A stretch of DNA of 64,000 nucleotides. Source: Apis mellifera. Taxonomy: Eukaryota > Arthropoda > Insecta > Hymenoptera > Apidae. This document shows, one piece after another, positions 12,912 to 25,540 of the stretch. The notes under the pieces are model-generated. The model had not been told where the DNA came from. It searched no databases and worked only from the letters and a program-made list of their open reading frames with translations. Both the position numbers and the translations under genes were made by a program. Location: positions 4,399,001 to 4,463,000 of the forward strand of contig NC_037650.1 of the NCBI RefSeq assembly GCF_003254395.2, in the 5' to 3' direction. Every line of letters starts with the position of its first letter. Position 1 is the first letter of the stretch.

Positions 12912-14851
12912 TGTCCGATTCGAACGAAATCTGTTGATCGATCAGTGGCGTGCTAGGGCGCCGACGCGCCTCGTCCCTCGTCGTCGCGCTCCTTCTAGCC
13001 CGGATAAGATCCTTCTCGCGGCGTACCACTTTTCTTTACACTCTGTTTGCATGCTGAATCGTAATATCACGCGATACGTAAATTGCTGCTTTCGTTTTGG
13101 CAAATGGAACTCGGATGGAAAAGAAGGGAAAAAAGAAAGAAAAGGGAGAAACGAAGAGAGAAGGAAAAAGCTGAGAGATAATCGTACTGTTTCCGTATTC
13201 AATTATCGTATCTTTCCACGTGTCGTACATCCTATCATCGAGGAGGGATTATAGTTGGCAGAAATTTTGCGCGATTATTTTTTGTTTTTGCACGATTGGT
13301 GGGTGAAGGCCGTCAATGGCCGTCTCTTACCTGTTCATCCGCGCAGTTTCGTGACTTCATAAGGAAAAGGCGGAGGTAGCTGGTAGCTTTCTCCAAAGCC
13401 ACTTAACCCGGTCCAGTAACATCCATCCATGAACCGTCACGCCTGTGACATTTTCGATCGCCTCGTATCGTAAGCGCGGTAATCCCTTTTCAAAACGATT
13501 GCGTTTTCGTTCCCTTCTTCGATGCCTGAGCTAGAAATCGATGAAGATAACAACACGTGATTCTACAATACGAGGCGGCCGAGGCGTGGCAGGATACATA
13601 AAAAACTGCTGCGCCAACAGGAATCACGAATGATTATATTGTTTTCTCGAGATACCACAATGTATTCCATGCGGTTTGTAACAGTTACATTCCTCCTGTT
13701 ACCGTTCCAATTAGGGGTTACACACGGGGCCCGAACACCTTGGAATCACTCACTTTTTCCATGAAATTAAAATAAAATTACTTTTTTCTTCCTCTCCTTT
13801 TTTTTTTTTTTTATTATTTTACGAGCAACGATAAAAGGTTGTATGCGGAACAACGATAAAAATTGTTTAATAGCGGGAAATAACGAGATGAAAAAACGTG
13901 TGTGCATTTTATCTTTTTGAAATAGTATAGTCGAAAATTAAAATTCATGTTATCAAGTATTTATGAAAGGAGCATCTTCAGTGAAGAATATGAAGCAAAC
14001 ATTTTGACAAGGATTCGCTTCTCTCATCTTCGTCTTTTGAAATCGCATTAACCAAGCATCATTAGTTGCCCAACTAGATGAAAAGCTGCAGGAAATTTTT
14101 TTCAATTATTATCGGGATTGATTATAATAATGGTACAACACGAGAAAGCAAGAAAAACGATGATGTTAAATGGCGGAACATGAAGTTAAAGTTAACATAC
14201 CGATGAAATGGCGTGAAAGGAGAGAGAGTTACATTCTCGATGACATCGTAGCACAATTGGGCGCGACAATCTGTTTGCCCCATTCAACCAAGTTTAAAAA
14301 CCGCGATACTTTCTAGGCCAGGCCACTGTCTATCGGCGAGAAAACTATTGCCGATTGTGTCTTATTGACTTCTTTTTCTTTTTCTTTTTTTTCTTTTTTT
14401 TTAATCCATATAAAAACATTCGATTATCAATTATGAAAATTATAAAATAAATTTGACTACGTAGATTATAAAATTAGACATTGATAATTTCGACTTCTTC
14501 CAATCTTGATCTTTAAATTAATCAAAATTCATTATCCTATTGATTAGAGATTATTCAGGAAAAATTTTATATATACATCGTAATATTTATATAAAAAATA
14601 CTACATACTTCTGATAAAAGTGTTTATTAGTGATGCATTGGATCAGGAAATCATCTGTAAGCACATTTCATAGTTTTGGAAATTCCATATCCAACTACTC
14701 TCATTTACAATCGATAAATATGATAAATAATTGATCAAAACAAAATTTGAATATTAGATAATAAAACTTCACGATAGAATCAATGTTTATCTTTATTTAT
14801 CATTAATTGATAAATTAAGTGATAAATTTAAACGAACGAATCGCAAATTAG
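12912..14851. other. Intergenic sequence; nothing coding seen
   Basis: The first half has moderate GC and the rest is strongly AT-rich with long T runs near 13800 and 14380. The open frames are short and lack domain features. I see no RNA gene. Confidence 0.5.
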
Positions 14852-14892
14852 TTGATCTATTATTATAAGATCGAAGATCCTACATAATCGAA

Positions 14893-14948
<56 letters not shown>

Positions 14949-14986
14949 ATCTATTATTATAAGATCGAAGATCCTACATAATCGAA

Positions 14987-15041
<55 letters not shown>
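14852..15041. repeat. 94-bp direct tandem duplication, each copy ending in a long (AT)n tract
   Basis: The segment beginning TTGATCTATTATTATAAGAT occurs at 14852 and again at 14946. Each copy is about 45 bases of identical unique sequence followed by 25 or more AT dinucleotides. This looks like a duplication, or replication slippage, of a unit containing an AT microsatellite. Confidence 0.85.
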
Positions 15042-15044
<3 letters not shown>

Positions 15045-16122
15045 GAATTATTGAATCGATTTTTCCAATAATTAATATCTCGATGAAAATATTTATAAAT
15101 ATTATAAATAAATATTTATAAATATTAAGATATTTTCGTTCTCCAAGGAATTTTCTTCAAGGATTATTGCCTTTCATAAAATTCAAATTAAATACAAATC
15201 TCGTAGAATTTCAATCAGAAGTATGTAGATCATACCCGTTTCACGTGGTTGTTTTCTATTATTTGTTACGATTTATGAGAGCAATATCACGCTATAATAA
15301 TATATATCGAAAAGAGTTTTTCTTGGAAGAAGTTATCAAATTTCATAGGCGAATATTTTTAATATTCGATATCGAATACTTGTTGTAGAAAGTTTTAGAA
15401 AATCGTTCCGCTTCTTCGAACATTTTTTATATATATAAAAAAAAAAAAAAGAAAAAAATTCAAGCCAGCCATCTCCAATCATTTACTCCAATCATTAAGA
15501 AGATAAAGAAGTTCTTCGACACGTGGTAGCTTCATCATTGCTGTTTTCTCTTCCCACAAACACGTTTCACATCACCTGTTTAACACGATGTGACACTTCA
15601 ATCAAACAATATATAACTATCCTATTGTCCTCAAATTTTGCACATATCCAACACGGTTGTATAAAATCATAGCCAGTGGAGGAAGTAGGCGTTGCGTGTA
15701 GGTGAGGTTTGAACTCTCACTTGAGACTGGTTGATAAATATCAACACCCACGTTGATTGCTCGAGAGAGGACAAACAAAGTGGATGGACGAGGAATTGCA
15801 TTCGACAAACAGGTAATCGCTAAGCCCTTTCCCGATGAAGAACATCGATTTTTTTCTCTTTTTTAATACTCGATTGATAAATACAGACACCGAGGGGAAA
15901 AAAAAAAATGTGAAAGGGATAGTAAAATTGTAGAAAAATAATAGAGTGTGATAAAATATAACACGCACTACACAAATTGATCGAGTATTTACAAACTCCT
16001 CGGAGTTTTGTATTTTTGCAGCCCCAATTATAACGTTACATTAATAAATTATTTGTTCGCATAAACGATTGACTATACGCGCGTGTGTGTGTGTGTGTGT
16101 GTATTACGTTTAATGAACACAC

Positions 16123-16161
<39 letters not shown>

Positions 16162-17571
16162 TATACATATATATATAAATTTTTATATAAATTAAATTAA
16201 ATGTGCCCATTTTTTTTTCTCATTGAACTCACATACATTTTTTTATTACGTCGTTTGTTTAATTATAAAAACGCATATACGCATTCAATTTGAAAAACTT
16301 CAGAGATAATGAACACATTTTTAATGGATCGATCATTGAACGACACTTTTGATAAATTACTTTGATAAGTTTTGAAATTTGCAACAAGTCGAGTTCAATA
16401 TATCAATAAATATATATCGAAATAAAATTAAGTTCATATAAAACGATTAATAATCTTTGTGTAATTCGATCAAGTTTCATATCATGAGCAATGATTACAG
16501 GATAACATATTGGCTATTAATCTCTTGTATGCACTTTAATATTTTTCTAACAGATCTAAATGATCTTTCCGACGCTCTGCGCTTTTATACAATACAATAT
16601 TATTCTAATTGTTACAGATTAAGCATTTCACCACTGCTTAATAATGTAACGTTACAGAATGACAACAATATCGTGGATTATAAGTATCTTTTGATACTTG
16701 AAGTATTTGGAAGACGTAAAAATGATAAAAAAAATCTGTTAAATGTATTTCCTTCGTCTATCCCTTAAAATTCGTATTCGTTTTATCATCGTTGATGAAT
16801 CTGTTAATGAATATCTTACAAGGAATATAATTAAAATGATATTTAATTGCATCTAATTTTGCAAAAATTCTCAATCGTAAATGAGAATATTGCAAAAATT
16901 TCTTTCTTTATCATCAGTCGATCAGAATGAGATTCATCCTGGTGATTTGTATTATTATAAACGATAACGATATAATAACGAGAATGAAAAATAAAATAAT
17001 CCAAAAGTATTGATATAATTTTATCGATAACACGTAATTATATAATATTTGTTGATATCGTAGAACGCTATTTTGTCGACCCAATGTTCGTTCGAGATTC
17101 CATTTTGTAACGAAAGATGGCATTACTTGTTCACTTTGACGTGCATAGTCTCGCATTTGAAATTACGTAGCACGTATACACGCAGTGAACCATTGATACG
17201 ATCGACTCCAAAGTCCATTACACCTGATTAGCAATAGGATATATCGCTTAATACAAAACGTTTGTCTTGCCATTTGATTTCGTGTTTGATAAAATTTCAT
17301 GGAAAATATATTACAGGCGAGTACGTATAACGCCTCGTATCCTTTCCTCCTCTTAATTATTAACTTGGCATGCAAAGTTTTCCTTGAGAAAAACTAAAAT
17401 TTGCATGCAATATTTGTATAAAATATATTATGTACATGCGTAAACTTTTCTCACTATATTCAACCTATATTTCTCTTTCGAAATTAATCGAATTCTAAAA
17501 ATTTCGTGTCCCCTCGCCGCGCAGTTTTCACCGCCGAGCATCAATTTCAAAAGGACGTACAGAACTTCAAC
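15042..17571. other. 3' flank of the complete Stubble-like gene; AT-rich, no gene seen
   Basis: This holds a (GT)n tract at 16081-16101, a (TA)n tract at about 16131-16176 and general AT-rich sequence. The region next to 17571 should include the 3' UTR of the protease gene on the minus strand. No further coding exon was recognised. Confidence 0.5.
16081..16176. repeat. Microsatellites (GT)n and (TA)n
   Basis: A GT tract at 16081-16101 is followed after 30 bases by a TA tract at about 16131-16176. Confidence 0.8.
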
Positions 17572-20500
17572 TCAGAATTGAAGAATTTGATTTATCCACT
17601 CTCGAAACTCGGAGATACGCGTATAAACTCCCGGTTGGTTGGGCACGGCGCATCCAATTCCCCAGCTGATAACTCCGGCAAGGATCCATCGTTTATCGCG
17701 TGCTCTTCGAATTACCATCGGTCCTCCACTGTCACCCTGCGACAAGTATAAATTCCACATATTCATCTCGAAATAATTCATTAGATGAATGGAATTACAT
17801 TACTTCCGTTTTGTGCAAATTGTATCGAAGAAGAAAAAAAATTTATTTCATTCAATTCACCTCGCACGAATCAAATCCTCCGTTCTTCCAACCGGCGCAA
17901 ATGAATATGTGGGGAATATGCTCGATGTATCCAGCGTTTCTGTACATAACTTCGCACATCGTGTTATTGATCACCGGCACCGCCACTTCTTGCAGAGTAG
18001 ACGGCAATGGGCCCTCTGAGAATTAAGATTCGATCGATATATATCCGTTCAAATTAAATCGAGGGAATTGAATTTGTTAAAAAGATGTGATGATGCAACG
18101 ATTTACCGTCGTAAAGTCGACCCCAGCCAGTGACGTAAGCGGTACGACCAACGTAAGTTTCGTCATCATCGGGCAAACAAATGGGTAGAACGTTTGGTTG
18201 AAATGGCAATAGAGGCTCGTAGAATCTCAGCAACGCAAGATCGTATTCGAAGGTGCGAGGATCGAATTGCGGGTGGCTTGCCACGATTTGAACTCTTCTT
18301 TCTTGATACCCGTAAGGCTCGTCTTCGTTTGCAAGATCGTGTTCGCCGATCCTTAACAATAAATCGCTAGGTGGCACGCTGTCGAGTTAAGGAAGAGATA
18401 ATAAATTAAAATAAAAATTTAACTTTTTAACCTATATAATAATAATAATAATATTTGTAACGTATCAGTTTCGAGATTGAAGCGACGAGGAAATAAAATT
18501 TATTGGGAATAATCCGATGAAAAATATGATACCAACTTTTCGACGCAATGGGCTGCGGTTATGGCCCAATTTTCGTTGAGCAAAGCTGCACCGCATTTGT
18601 GCAGATACGTCGACGTTCTCCATTGTCGTAACGAGATCTGAAAAGAAAACATTGATCTTGTTTAACAAAGAATGACGTTTAGCGTTGTTCTGTGTATCAA
18701 TTACGCGAATACTCCTCGAGAAAATCATGAATTACGTACAGAGAATACGATCGTTCTTATATATATATATATATATATATACACGGTGATGCAACACGAT
18801 TTAATAAAAGCACGAGTAAAAACACCGTGGAATTAAATGAGAAATAATTCGAGATTTCTATTTTAAATTTTATAATTATGATAAAACGAAAAAAATTAGC
18901 TTTACAAAAAATTTATCGTACTTACTTGCCAGGGCCATTTCCCGAACGAGCTACGAATACCACCGACAATTCTCGATTCCGGGAACATTCTTCTTCCGCA
19001 CACTGCAAGAACAAGCATCGTCGAATTTAATCCCTTCAACAAATTCATGAATCTCAATGACACAGCCATGTTGGGGAAACGAGTCTTCTATATTCGTCCG
19101 ACTGGATGAACCGGTATCATCGCCCTTTCCGTTTTTTTTCTTCTCTTCATGGCTCTAATTATGCATACGATTCTCGTTCGCGTTCAACAAGTGAAACAGA
19201 TCGTCGCACTTTGCGACAAGTTACTCACGGCGTACCGATGAGATCATGAATGAAAACGACTCGTCGATTTAACTATTGCAACGCTATTCGCTTCGCTTTT
19301 ATGTAATCATGCTTTTTCTTTTACTATTCCTTTTTGTTTTTTTAAACGCGTATTTTTTTCCGGTTTATTCAGGTCTCTGTATTATCGACCATGGATTCCC
19401 TCTTTGTTACAATACCGAGGTAAGATTCAAATTCGATTATCAATACGAATAATTTGAAAGGATCGAAATTACGTTTGATTGAAAAATATCGTTTGAATTA
19501 CGTTAAAAAGAAATTAAATTACGGATTTATTGATTTTTTTACCTTGCTTATAATCCGACATGTTGAGGGTTTCCATCGGTACCGGAAGTTCGGTATCTAT
19601 CGTCACGCTTGCAATTGTAGATAAGGTTGTTAAGATAGTAGGTGTTTTTGTCACCTGTTCCGTATCTGCTTCTGTCGGTGATTTAACTAAATAATCGTGG
19701 ATCAAAGGAAGGCGTTTATTAAAAAAGATGCGTAATTCTTAAAAAAATTAAATCGTCATCCATACCAGAAGTCGTGGCGGATTGCATCGTGGATTCGAGA
19801 ATGGGCTTATCGGTCGTTTCTTCTACCGTCTGCGGTTTTTTCGTGGTGGGCGATTGAATCATAATCCAACCGTCTGGAGTAGTTATCGGCGTCCAATCGC
19901 TTTCGGTTTGATCTGCAAAATCATTGAAAATATTTTATCGATAAGACGAGGAGAGGGGAAAAAGGAATTGCGCGAATTGAATCGAAGGATTTCCTTTTTT
20001 TTCCGCCGCGAAATAAAATAATTGAAAGTAAGCGGTAACGTTGAAAACTGGAACAAAGTGCAGTTATTGGAATATAATTTGACTCGTTTAAATTACAACG
20101 GAGAGAGAGAGAGAGAGGGAGAGGGAGAGAAAGGACGAGAAATGGATGCTGTTCACCACGAAGTATTCGAGAGGAAAGATTACGGTGGACGGTTTAAACC
20201 GTTACAGCATACCGACGCAATAGAATTTCATCTCCTATCGATGCACGAAGAATACGACCTTTCATTCTTTTAATAAAGTGCCAGTTTCTATACACGATTA
20301 ACGCGACCCTCGTTATATACAGAGAAAATTTCATTTTACGCGTTTGTCTCACGTGCGTTTGAGATGCAGTTATTCGCGGCAACGTATTCGAAGCAACACG
20401 TCAGGATTTTTTTAACCGCATTAATCGTGGTCAACGTGAATTTGATAATATAGCAAAAGTGCTATATACGCGGAAATTATTCGTACAATGTTGAATTACA

Positions 20501-23500
20501 ACCGTGTTTATTTCGTTATATCTTTTATACGATTTAACACAACACGTAGATTTTATTTCGCGATCGAATTATCTTTCCAGAAATATTGATCGGATCTTTG
20601 ATCGACGCATAATGCCTTATCGTTATTACAATTCAGAAATATCGAATACGAATATAGATTGCAGATATTTCTTCTTCTAAATCGCGATAACGCGATGGAA
20701 TGAAACAATTAAAAATTATTGTCGAGTAAAGCGCAGACGATTCCGCGGATAATCTATCAAATTCACCAAGCTTTCATGATTCTCTTCGTGATAATAGTTA
20801 ATGCAAGAGGCGTACAACACACCTCGACGTGAATTGCCACCGAGATGATTTCCTATTGACGACAAGGCAGACCGTCACGTTACACAATGGATATCCGTTT
20901 TCTTCGATTTCACCTAGCCAACGGGTAAACTTTTCGTTCGGCATGCGAATGAAAAATGCAAATATTCCCCCGTGTATAATATTAACCACGCGTTTATATC
21001 ACTTACGAATTATAAAATTATAAAATTTTAATTATATCTAATCACATCGTGTATATCATCTAAAAGTCTAACTATAGTCTAACTATACGCCCAACTTAGC
21101 CATTAATTCAATTCAGTCATTTCGAAAATTCATTATCAATAAATTAACTCACCCAGTTGCGGCGTGGTTGCCGAAAATACGTCTGGAATCTTTGTAGTCG
21201 TGTCATCCGAGCTCGAGGTCCACGTGACGAGACCAGGGGGATAGGTGGTGTGAAACGTTTCCTCCAACGTTTGATTGACGACAGGTGGCTTCGTCGAGGG
21301 CACGTACGACGACGTTGCATCCGTATCGGTGGAAAACGAAGACGTGAAACTGGTATCCGTTACTATGGAACTAAGAGTCGGGGAAGATGTGGTGGTCGAG
21401 GAAGTGGTTGTGGGCTTGCCGAACGGTTTCGTGGGTTTCGACTCTACCGTTGGCCTGGGTTTCGTAATGGCAGAAGACGTGGCGAAGACGGACGACGACG
21501 GGGGTCCCGTTTTCTCGGTGGTGGTCGTCGTCACCGGTTTGGATACCGGATTCGAAGTAGACGCGGGGATCTTGGTTGGGGGTTTCGGCCTCGCGATCGT
21601 CGTCGACGGCTTCGAAGTGGTGGTCGGTTTGGTGGGTTTGACTTTTTGCGCGGGCCTCGTTGTCGCGATGGTGGTGAACTTTTGAACGGTCACGGTCTCG
21701 GTGCTGCTAGATGTTGGAGGAGTTGCCTCTGTCGACGAGAAAGAGACGGTGGTCGTGGCCAAGGTTGGTCGATGCTTGACGGACGTCAGAAGAGGTTTGA
21801 TCGTCGTGGAATTTACGAACGGTTTCGGCGAGGTGGAAGAGGGCCTCTTCGTATGCGTGCTCGGTTTCTTCGTGCTGACGATCGTCGGCCTCTTCGTACT
21901 GCTGCTAATCACTGGTTTCTTGGTACTGGTAATAGGTTTTCTAGTTGTCGCGTGAGTAATGGGTCTCGCTGTCGTCGAATTTCGTGGTGGGAACCTCGTG
22001 GATGGAACTATTCTCTGAGTAGTGGTAGCTACGATTTTCGACGTTGTCGACTCGGTCGTGGACGATAAGAAGGGTTTGGACGTGGTTGCGTTCAACGCCG
22101 GCCTATGAACGGTAGTCGAGTGGATTGGTTTATGAACGGTGGACGAATCAATTGGCTTTTTAGTAACGGGTTTGGTCGTTTGAGCGAACGTTTGCACGAG
22201 GGTGGATGCAGGCGCCCTCGTCACGACCTCCATGGTCGTTGGACTTTGCGTTATCGACGAGGTCAATGATGATTTGCTCGTGGTGGTGGTCGCTATTTCC
22301 ATGATCGTGCTCGACGGTTTTTGCGCCGTTGGTACTGTACTGCTCGTGATCCTCGGCGGACTTTTTGTGCTCGAATCTCCCTTCGATGAGTTTAGCACGG
22401 TTTGAAAGGTCGACAACCGAACCGGTTTCGTGGTCGTTTCGATGCTCGTCATTACTGGCTTCTTAGTTACGAGTTTTGTCGTTTCTTTTACAGTGGTTGA
22501 TTGCGTGCCAACACTTTGTGCAGCGTGCGTGGTAATTGTCTCCTAAATAGAATTGATAGAGAGAAAAAGAGATCATGGAATTATTTTATCGAATTTATTA
22601 TATATTCATTATCGTTTGAAAGGAAAAAATCCGCAAAAATAAGATATCTGAATAGGAATCCAAGTCGTAGCTGCTCTTACCTCGGTCGAGTACGTGGTTC
22701 CAGGTGGTTTCTTCTCGTTGATCGGTTTCGGCCTTGAAAAGTACTCGGGTATGTCGTTGCTCTCGATGGATCCATAAGTCGTGACGAACGGCCTGGCCGG
22801 TGGTCCATCGTCGATACTGTTATCTTGAGGGAATATTTCAGGCTCCTCGTCTATCTTGCAACAACTGCCGAAGTAGAAGCGATCGATGCAGGTTCCTAGG
22901 TGGGTGCCATTTGCCTTGGCGCACGTGAACGCAAACATGCAAACCCCAGTCTCGCCGGTTCTTCTAGACACGCATGGCAAATGCCTGATATTCCTTCCTA
23001 TACCTGTGGATATAGAATAGAAATAATTCTTCGAATGAAATCACTGTTTTCATCGCTTCGAGGATGGTTTAATCGAGATTCGTTTTAAAAAATGTTAAAT
23101 GAAAGGCGATCGAACTTGAATCGAATCGAGCCATGGTTTTTTTCTTTTCTTTTCCTTTCTTTTTTTTTTCTCGAGAAGGAAAGGAGATCAACATCCTCGT
23201 TCTGTCTCTAATCAAGTTAACGTCCTTTCATTCTGTGTAACTGTGCGTTCGATACTGCGCGTTCCACATTCTTACATCACGCGATGCTTCGAACCAGGCA
23301 TCATCATCCATTCGTAATTCCGCATAATCCGCCCTATTGTATCGTAGCCCATTGCTCTCCCGTCCCCGGATAATGAACGACACCGAGAATTTAATATGAT
23401 CGATTAATATGATCGCGTCGAAAGAAGCTGTAAATCGCACGGCGGAAACACGTGTGCCGTGTTCCTCCTATTTAATTGCAACAATCCATTATGGAGCGAT

Positions 23501-25540
23501 TATTGCTCCGGAACAGTGGGCACAATTACTTTAATAGAATTCGCGTAGTTGTTAAGGAGGGGGGGCGAAACGGAACTCGGCGAAGAAAACTATTCCCAGG
23601 ATTTAGGCGAATATTTCTAATGTTGTTGTGTTTTATAAAACGATGACTCGACTCAAGGATTCAAAAAGAGAAATATTTTAATGCGTAAATTTTTATCAAC
23701 CTCGATTAAAATCTGTCGCCTGTATCGATGACTGTTTGTTAATTTCCAATCCGATTATGGAACGGCGATTATATGAATATATATATATATACATGTCTAT
23801 AGTATACTCATAACGTAGCGGGTGTTATCGAAGAACGAATTGATGTCAGGTAAAGCAAAGCATCTTGGTACCGTTACATTTCGATGTATGAGCTAGTTGT
23901 CCGACCCAAAAGTCGGTCACAGTCATAGCCTAATGTAACAGCCCGTTTTCCTCTAAGACACCTCACAGTCTCGGCTTCCATTCTCCTGTTAACCATCCAG
24001 CGAAACCCTTGCTCACGAATTCCAACACTCTTTCTGATTGAAACGTTATTAAACGAAGCCAATGGAACGGATACACTCGTCCCTTATTAAAAACAAATCG
24101 ATCTCGTTTTTTTTTTTTTTTTAAAAGGATCGATAGAAATTGGTTTAAAATTTCCGAGGCGAGATTGTTACCGATCAACAATGCGGTTTTCTCAGGATAT
24201 TTACTTTCTTCTTGGCATTCGAGGTTGATGGCCGTGGCGAGTGAAAATCGACCGTAAAATTATATACAAAGTGTTGGAGCCAATCCTTTCGGGTCAGTCG
24301 GCCAGAGTTCCCTTGTCCAAGGCGTCGTGTCCACGCGTCCTTCCGTATAGAAAATGTGTGCTACCGGAAGTGTCGTGTCTGAGTCACAATCGAAAGAAAG
24401 AAAGAAAGAAAGAAAGTAACCGATTTCGTTACGTACTTGTCGGAATTTCGAGTGGTGGGCATATCGAGCATACTCTCCTATCGTCGGCTCGAAAGGATTT
24501 CACTACTGATGGTAATTAAATATTCCATCGTCGTGTGCGTCGAAGATGAATCGAACGAAAAACAAACCCGCATTTGTTGAAACGAATATTAGAACGAAAC
24601 TTTCCATCTTGCGAAAATTGGGAGGGGAAAAAAAAAAAAAAAAGAAAAGGGACGAGTGAAAATAATTTTACTCGACAAAAGTAACCTGGCAACCTGTTGC
24701 GCTGTGACCAGCCAGGTATTCCACATCTGGAATCTATGTATCGATTTCGGATTTTCGAGCCGATAAACGATTTCACCTCGAGCGAAGAAGCGGTTGGAAT
24801 ACCGATGAGAACGAAGATGACGGGAGATCGGAAAAATCAGTGTAAGTCGTGTGCACGGCACCGATGACCGGGACTGACCCACTTGTATAGAAAACTGACC
24901 AGTCCGCCCACGTCCCGTACGAGCTCGAATCCAAGGTAGGTTCAATGTCGTCCTGCGACTCGGACAGGTAGACGGACGGTGTACGTGTATGAACCGTGTC
25001 GGAACACACGAATTCTCGAATACGGATTGGAAATATACACACAGTGCGCACACAGGTTCAACTCTGCCCATCCCAAGTATTTGCGTACCGATCCGTTATT
25101 CAGCTGACACTCGAGGGAAATCCAAGGATCAGAGGAAAAAGAAAAATGTGCACGCACAAAGAGGGGGGAGAATTTTGAATCATTTAATCATTTCGATTAA
25201 GGATTTTATAGAATGAATAATAATAATATGCATTATTACACGAAAAATTATCAAGAATGATAATTTTTCTCGGGTTCGATGTTTTCTTTCTTTCTTTTTT
25301 CTTTTCTTTTTCCTTTCGTCGAAAACTCGTAGACGTTTTACACACGCGAGTTTCACTTGGTTTTCATCGTGATTGAAATATATATATATATATATTTTTT
25401 GAATTTTGACAATATTCGAGAGACGACGACTTACTTCCTGGAATAAATTGTGGGACGTAGATCGGGGAAGCGACCACGGTATTCAACAGGACGTTCCCTA
25501 GGAAGACGACGATCCAGCTTTTTCTTTCTCGATCCCACAT
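17572..25540 (-). CDS. Stubble/filzig-like modular trypsin-type serine protease, complete
   Basis: Ten coding exons join in frame: 25540-25435, 23003-22681, 22542-21153, 19912-19766, 19686-19543, 19002-18926, 18637-18537, 18378-18107, 18015-17861, 17736-17572 (959 aa). In order: signal peptide (about residues 1-25), six-cysteine CLIP-like knot (Cys 46, 57, 63, 74, 83, 84, with CIDRFYFGSCC), a cysteine-free Thr/Pro/Ser/Lys mucin-like stem to about residue 703, then a chymotrypsin-fold domain. Activation would cut R714-IVGG. The triad is complete: His759 in TAAHC, Asp809 in YDLALL, Ser908 in GDSGGP. Asp902, six residues before Ser908, predicts trypsin-like specificity. Family members act outside the cell or at the surface in epithelial and cuticle morphogenesis; I see no clear second membrane helix, so it is probably secreted. 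The intron after residue 763 uses donor AA/GTTGGT, chosen because it restores CVENVPPSDLLLR. Stubble versus filzig orthology cannot be settled by eye. Confidence 0.92.
18757..18780. repeat. (TA)n microsatellite inside a protease intron
   Basis: The AT dinucleotide run lies in the intron between the exons at 19002-18926 and 18637-18537. Confidence 0.75.
21153..22542 (-). other. Mucin-like stem exon of the complete protease
   Basis: This single 1390-nt exon is almost wholly made of Thr, Ser, Pro, Lys and Val codons and carries no cysteine. Such a segment would be densely O-glycosylated and would hold the catalytic domain away from the knot. Open frames on the plus strand across it are by-products of the codon bias. 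Confidence 0.85.

Noticed and set aside
21157..22405. Plus-strand open frames (Arg/Gly- and Val-rich) opposite the protease stem
   Set aside because: They are the antisense of the Thr/Pro/Ser-rich stem exon; the minus strand joins in frame to the knot and protease exons.
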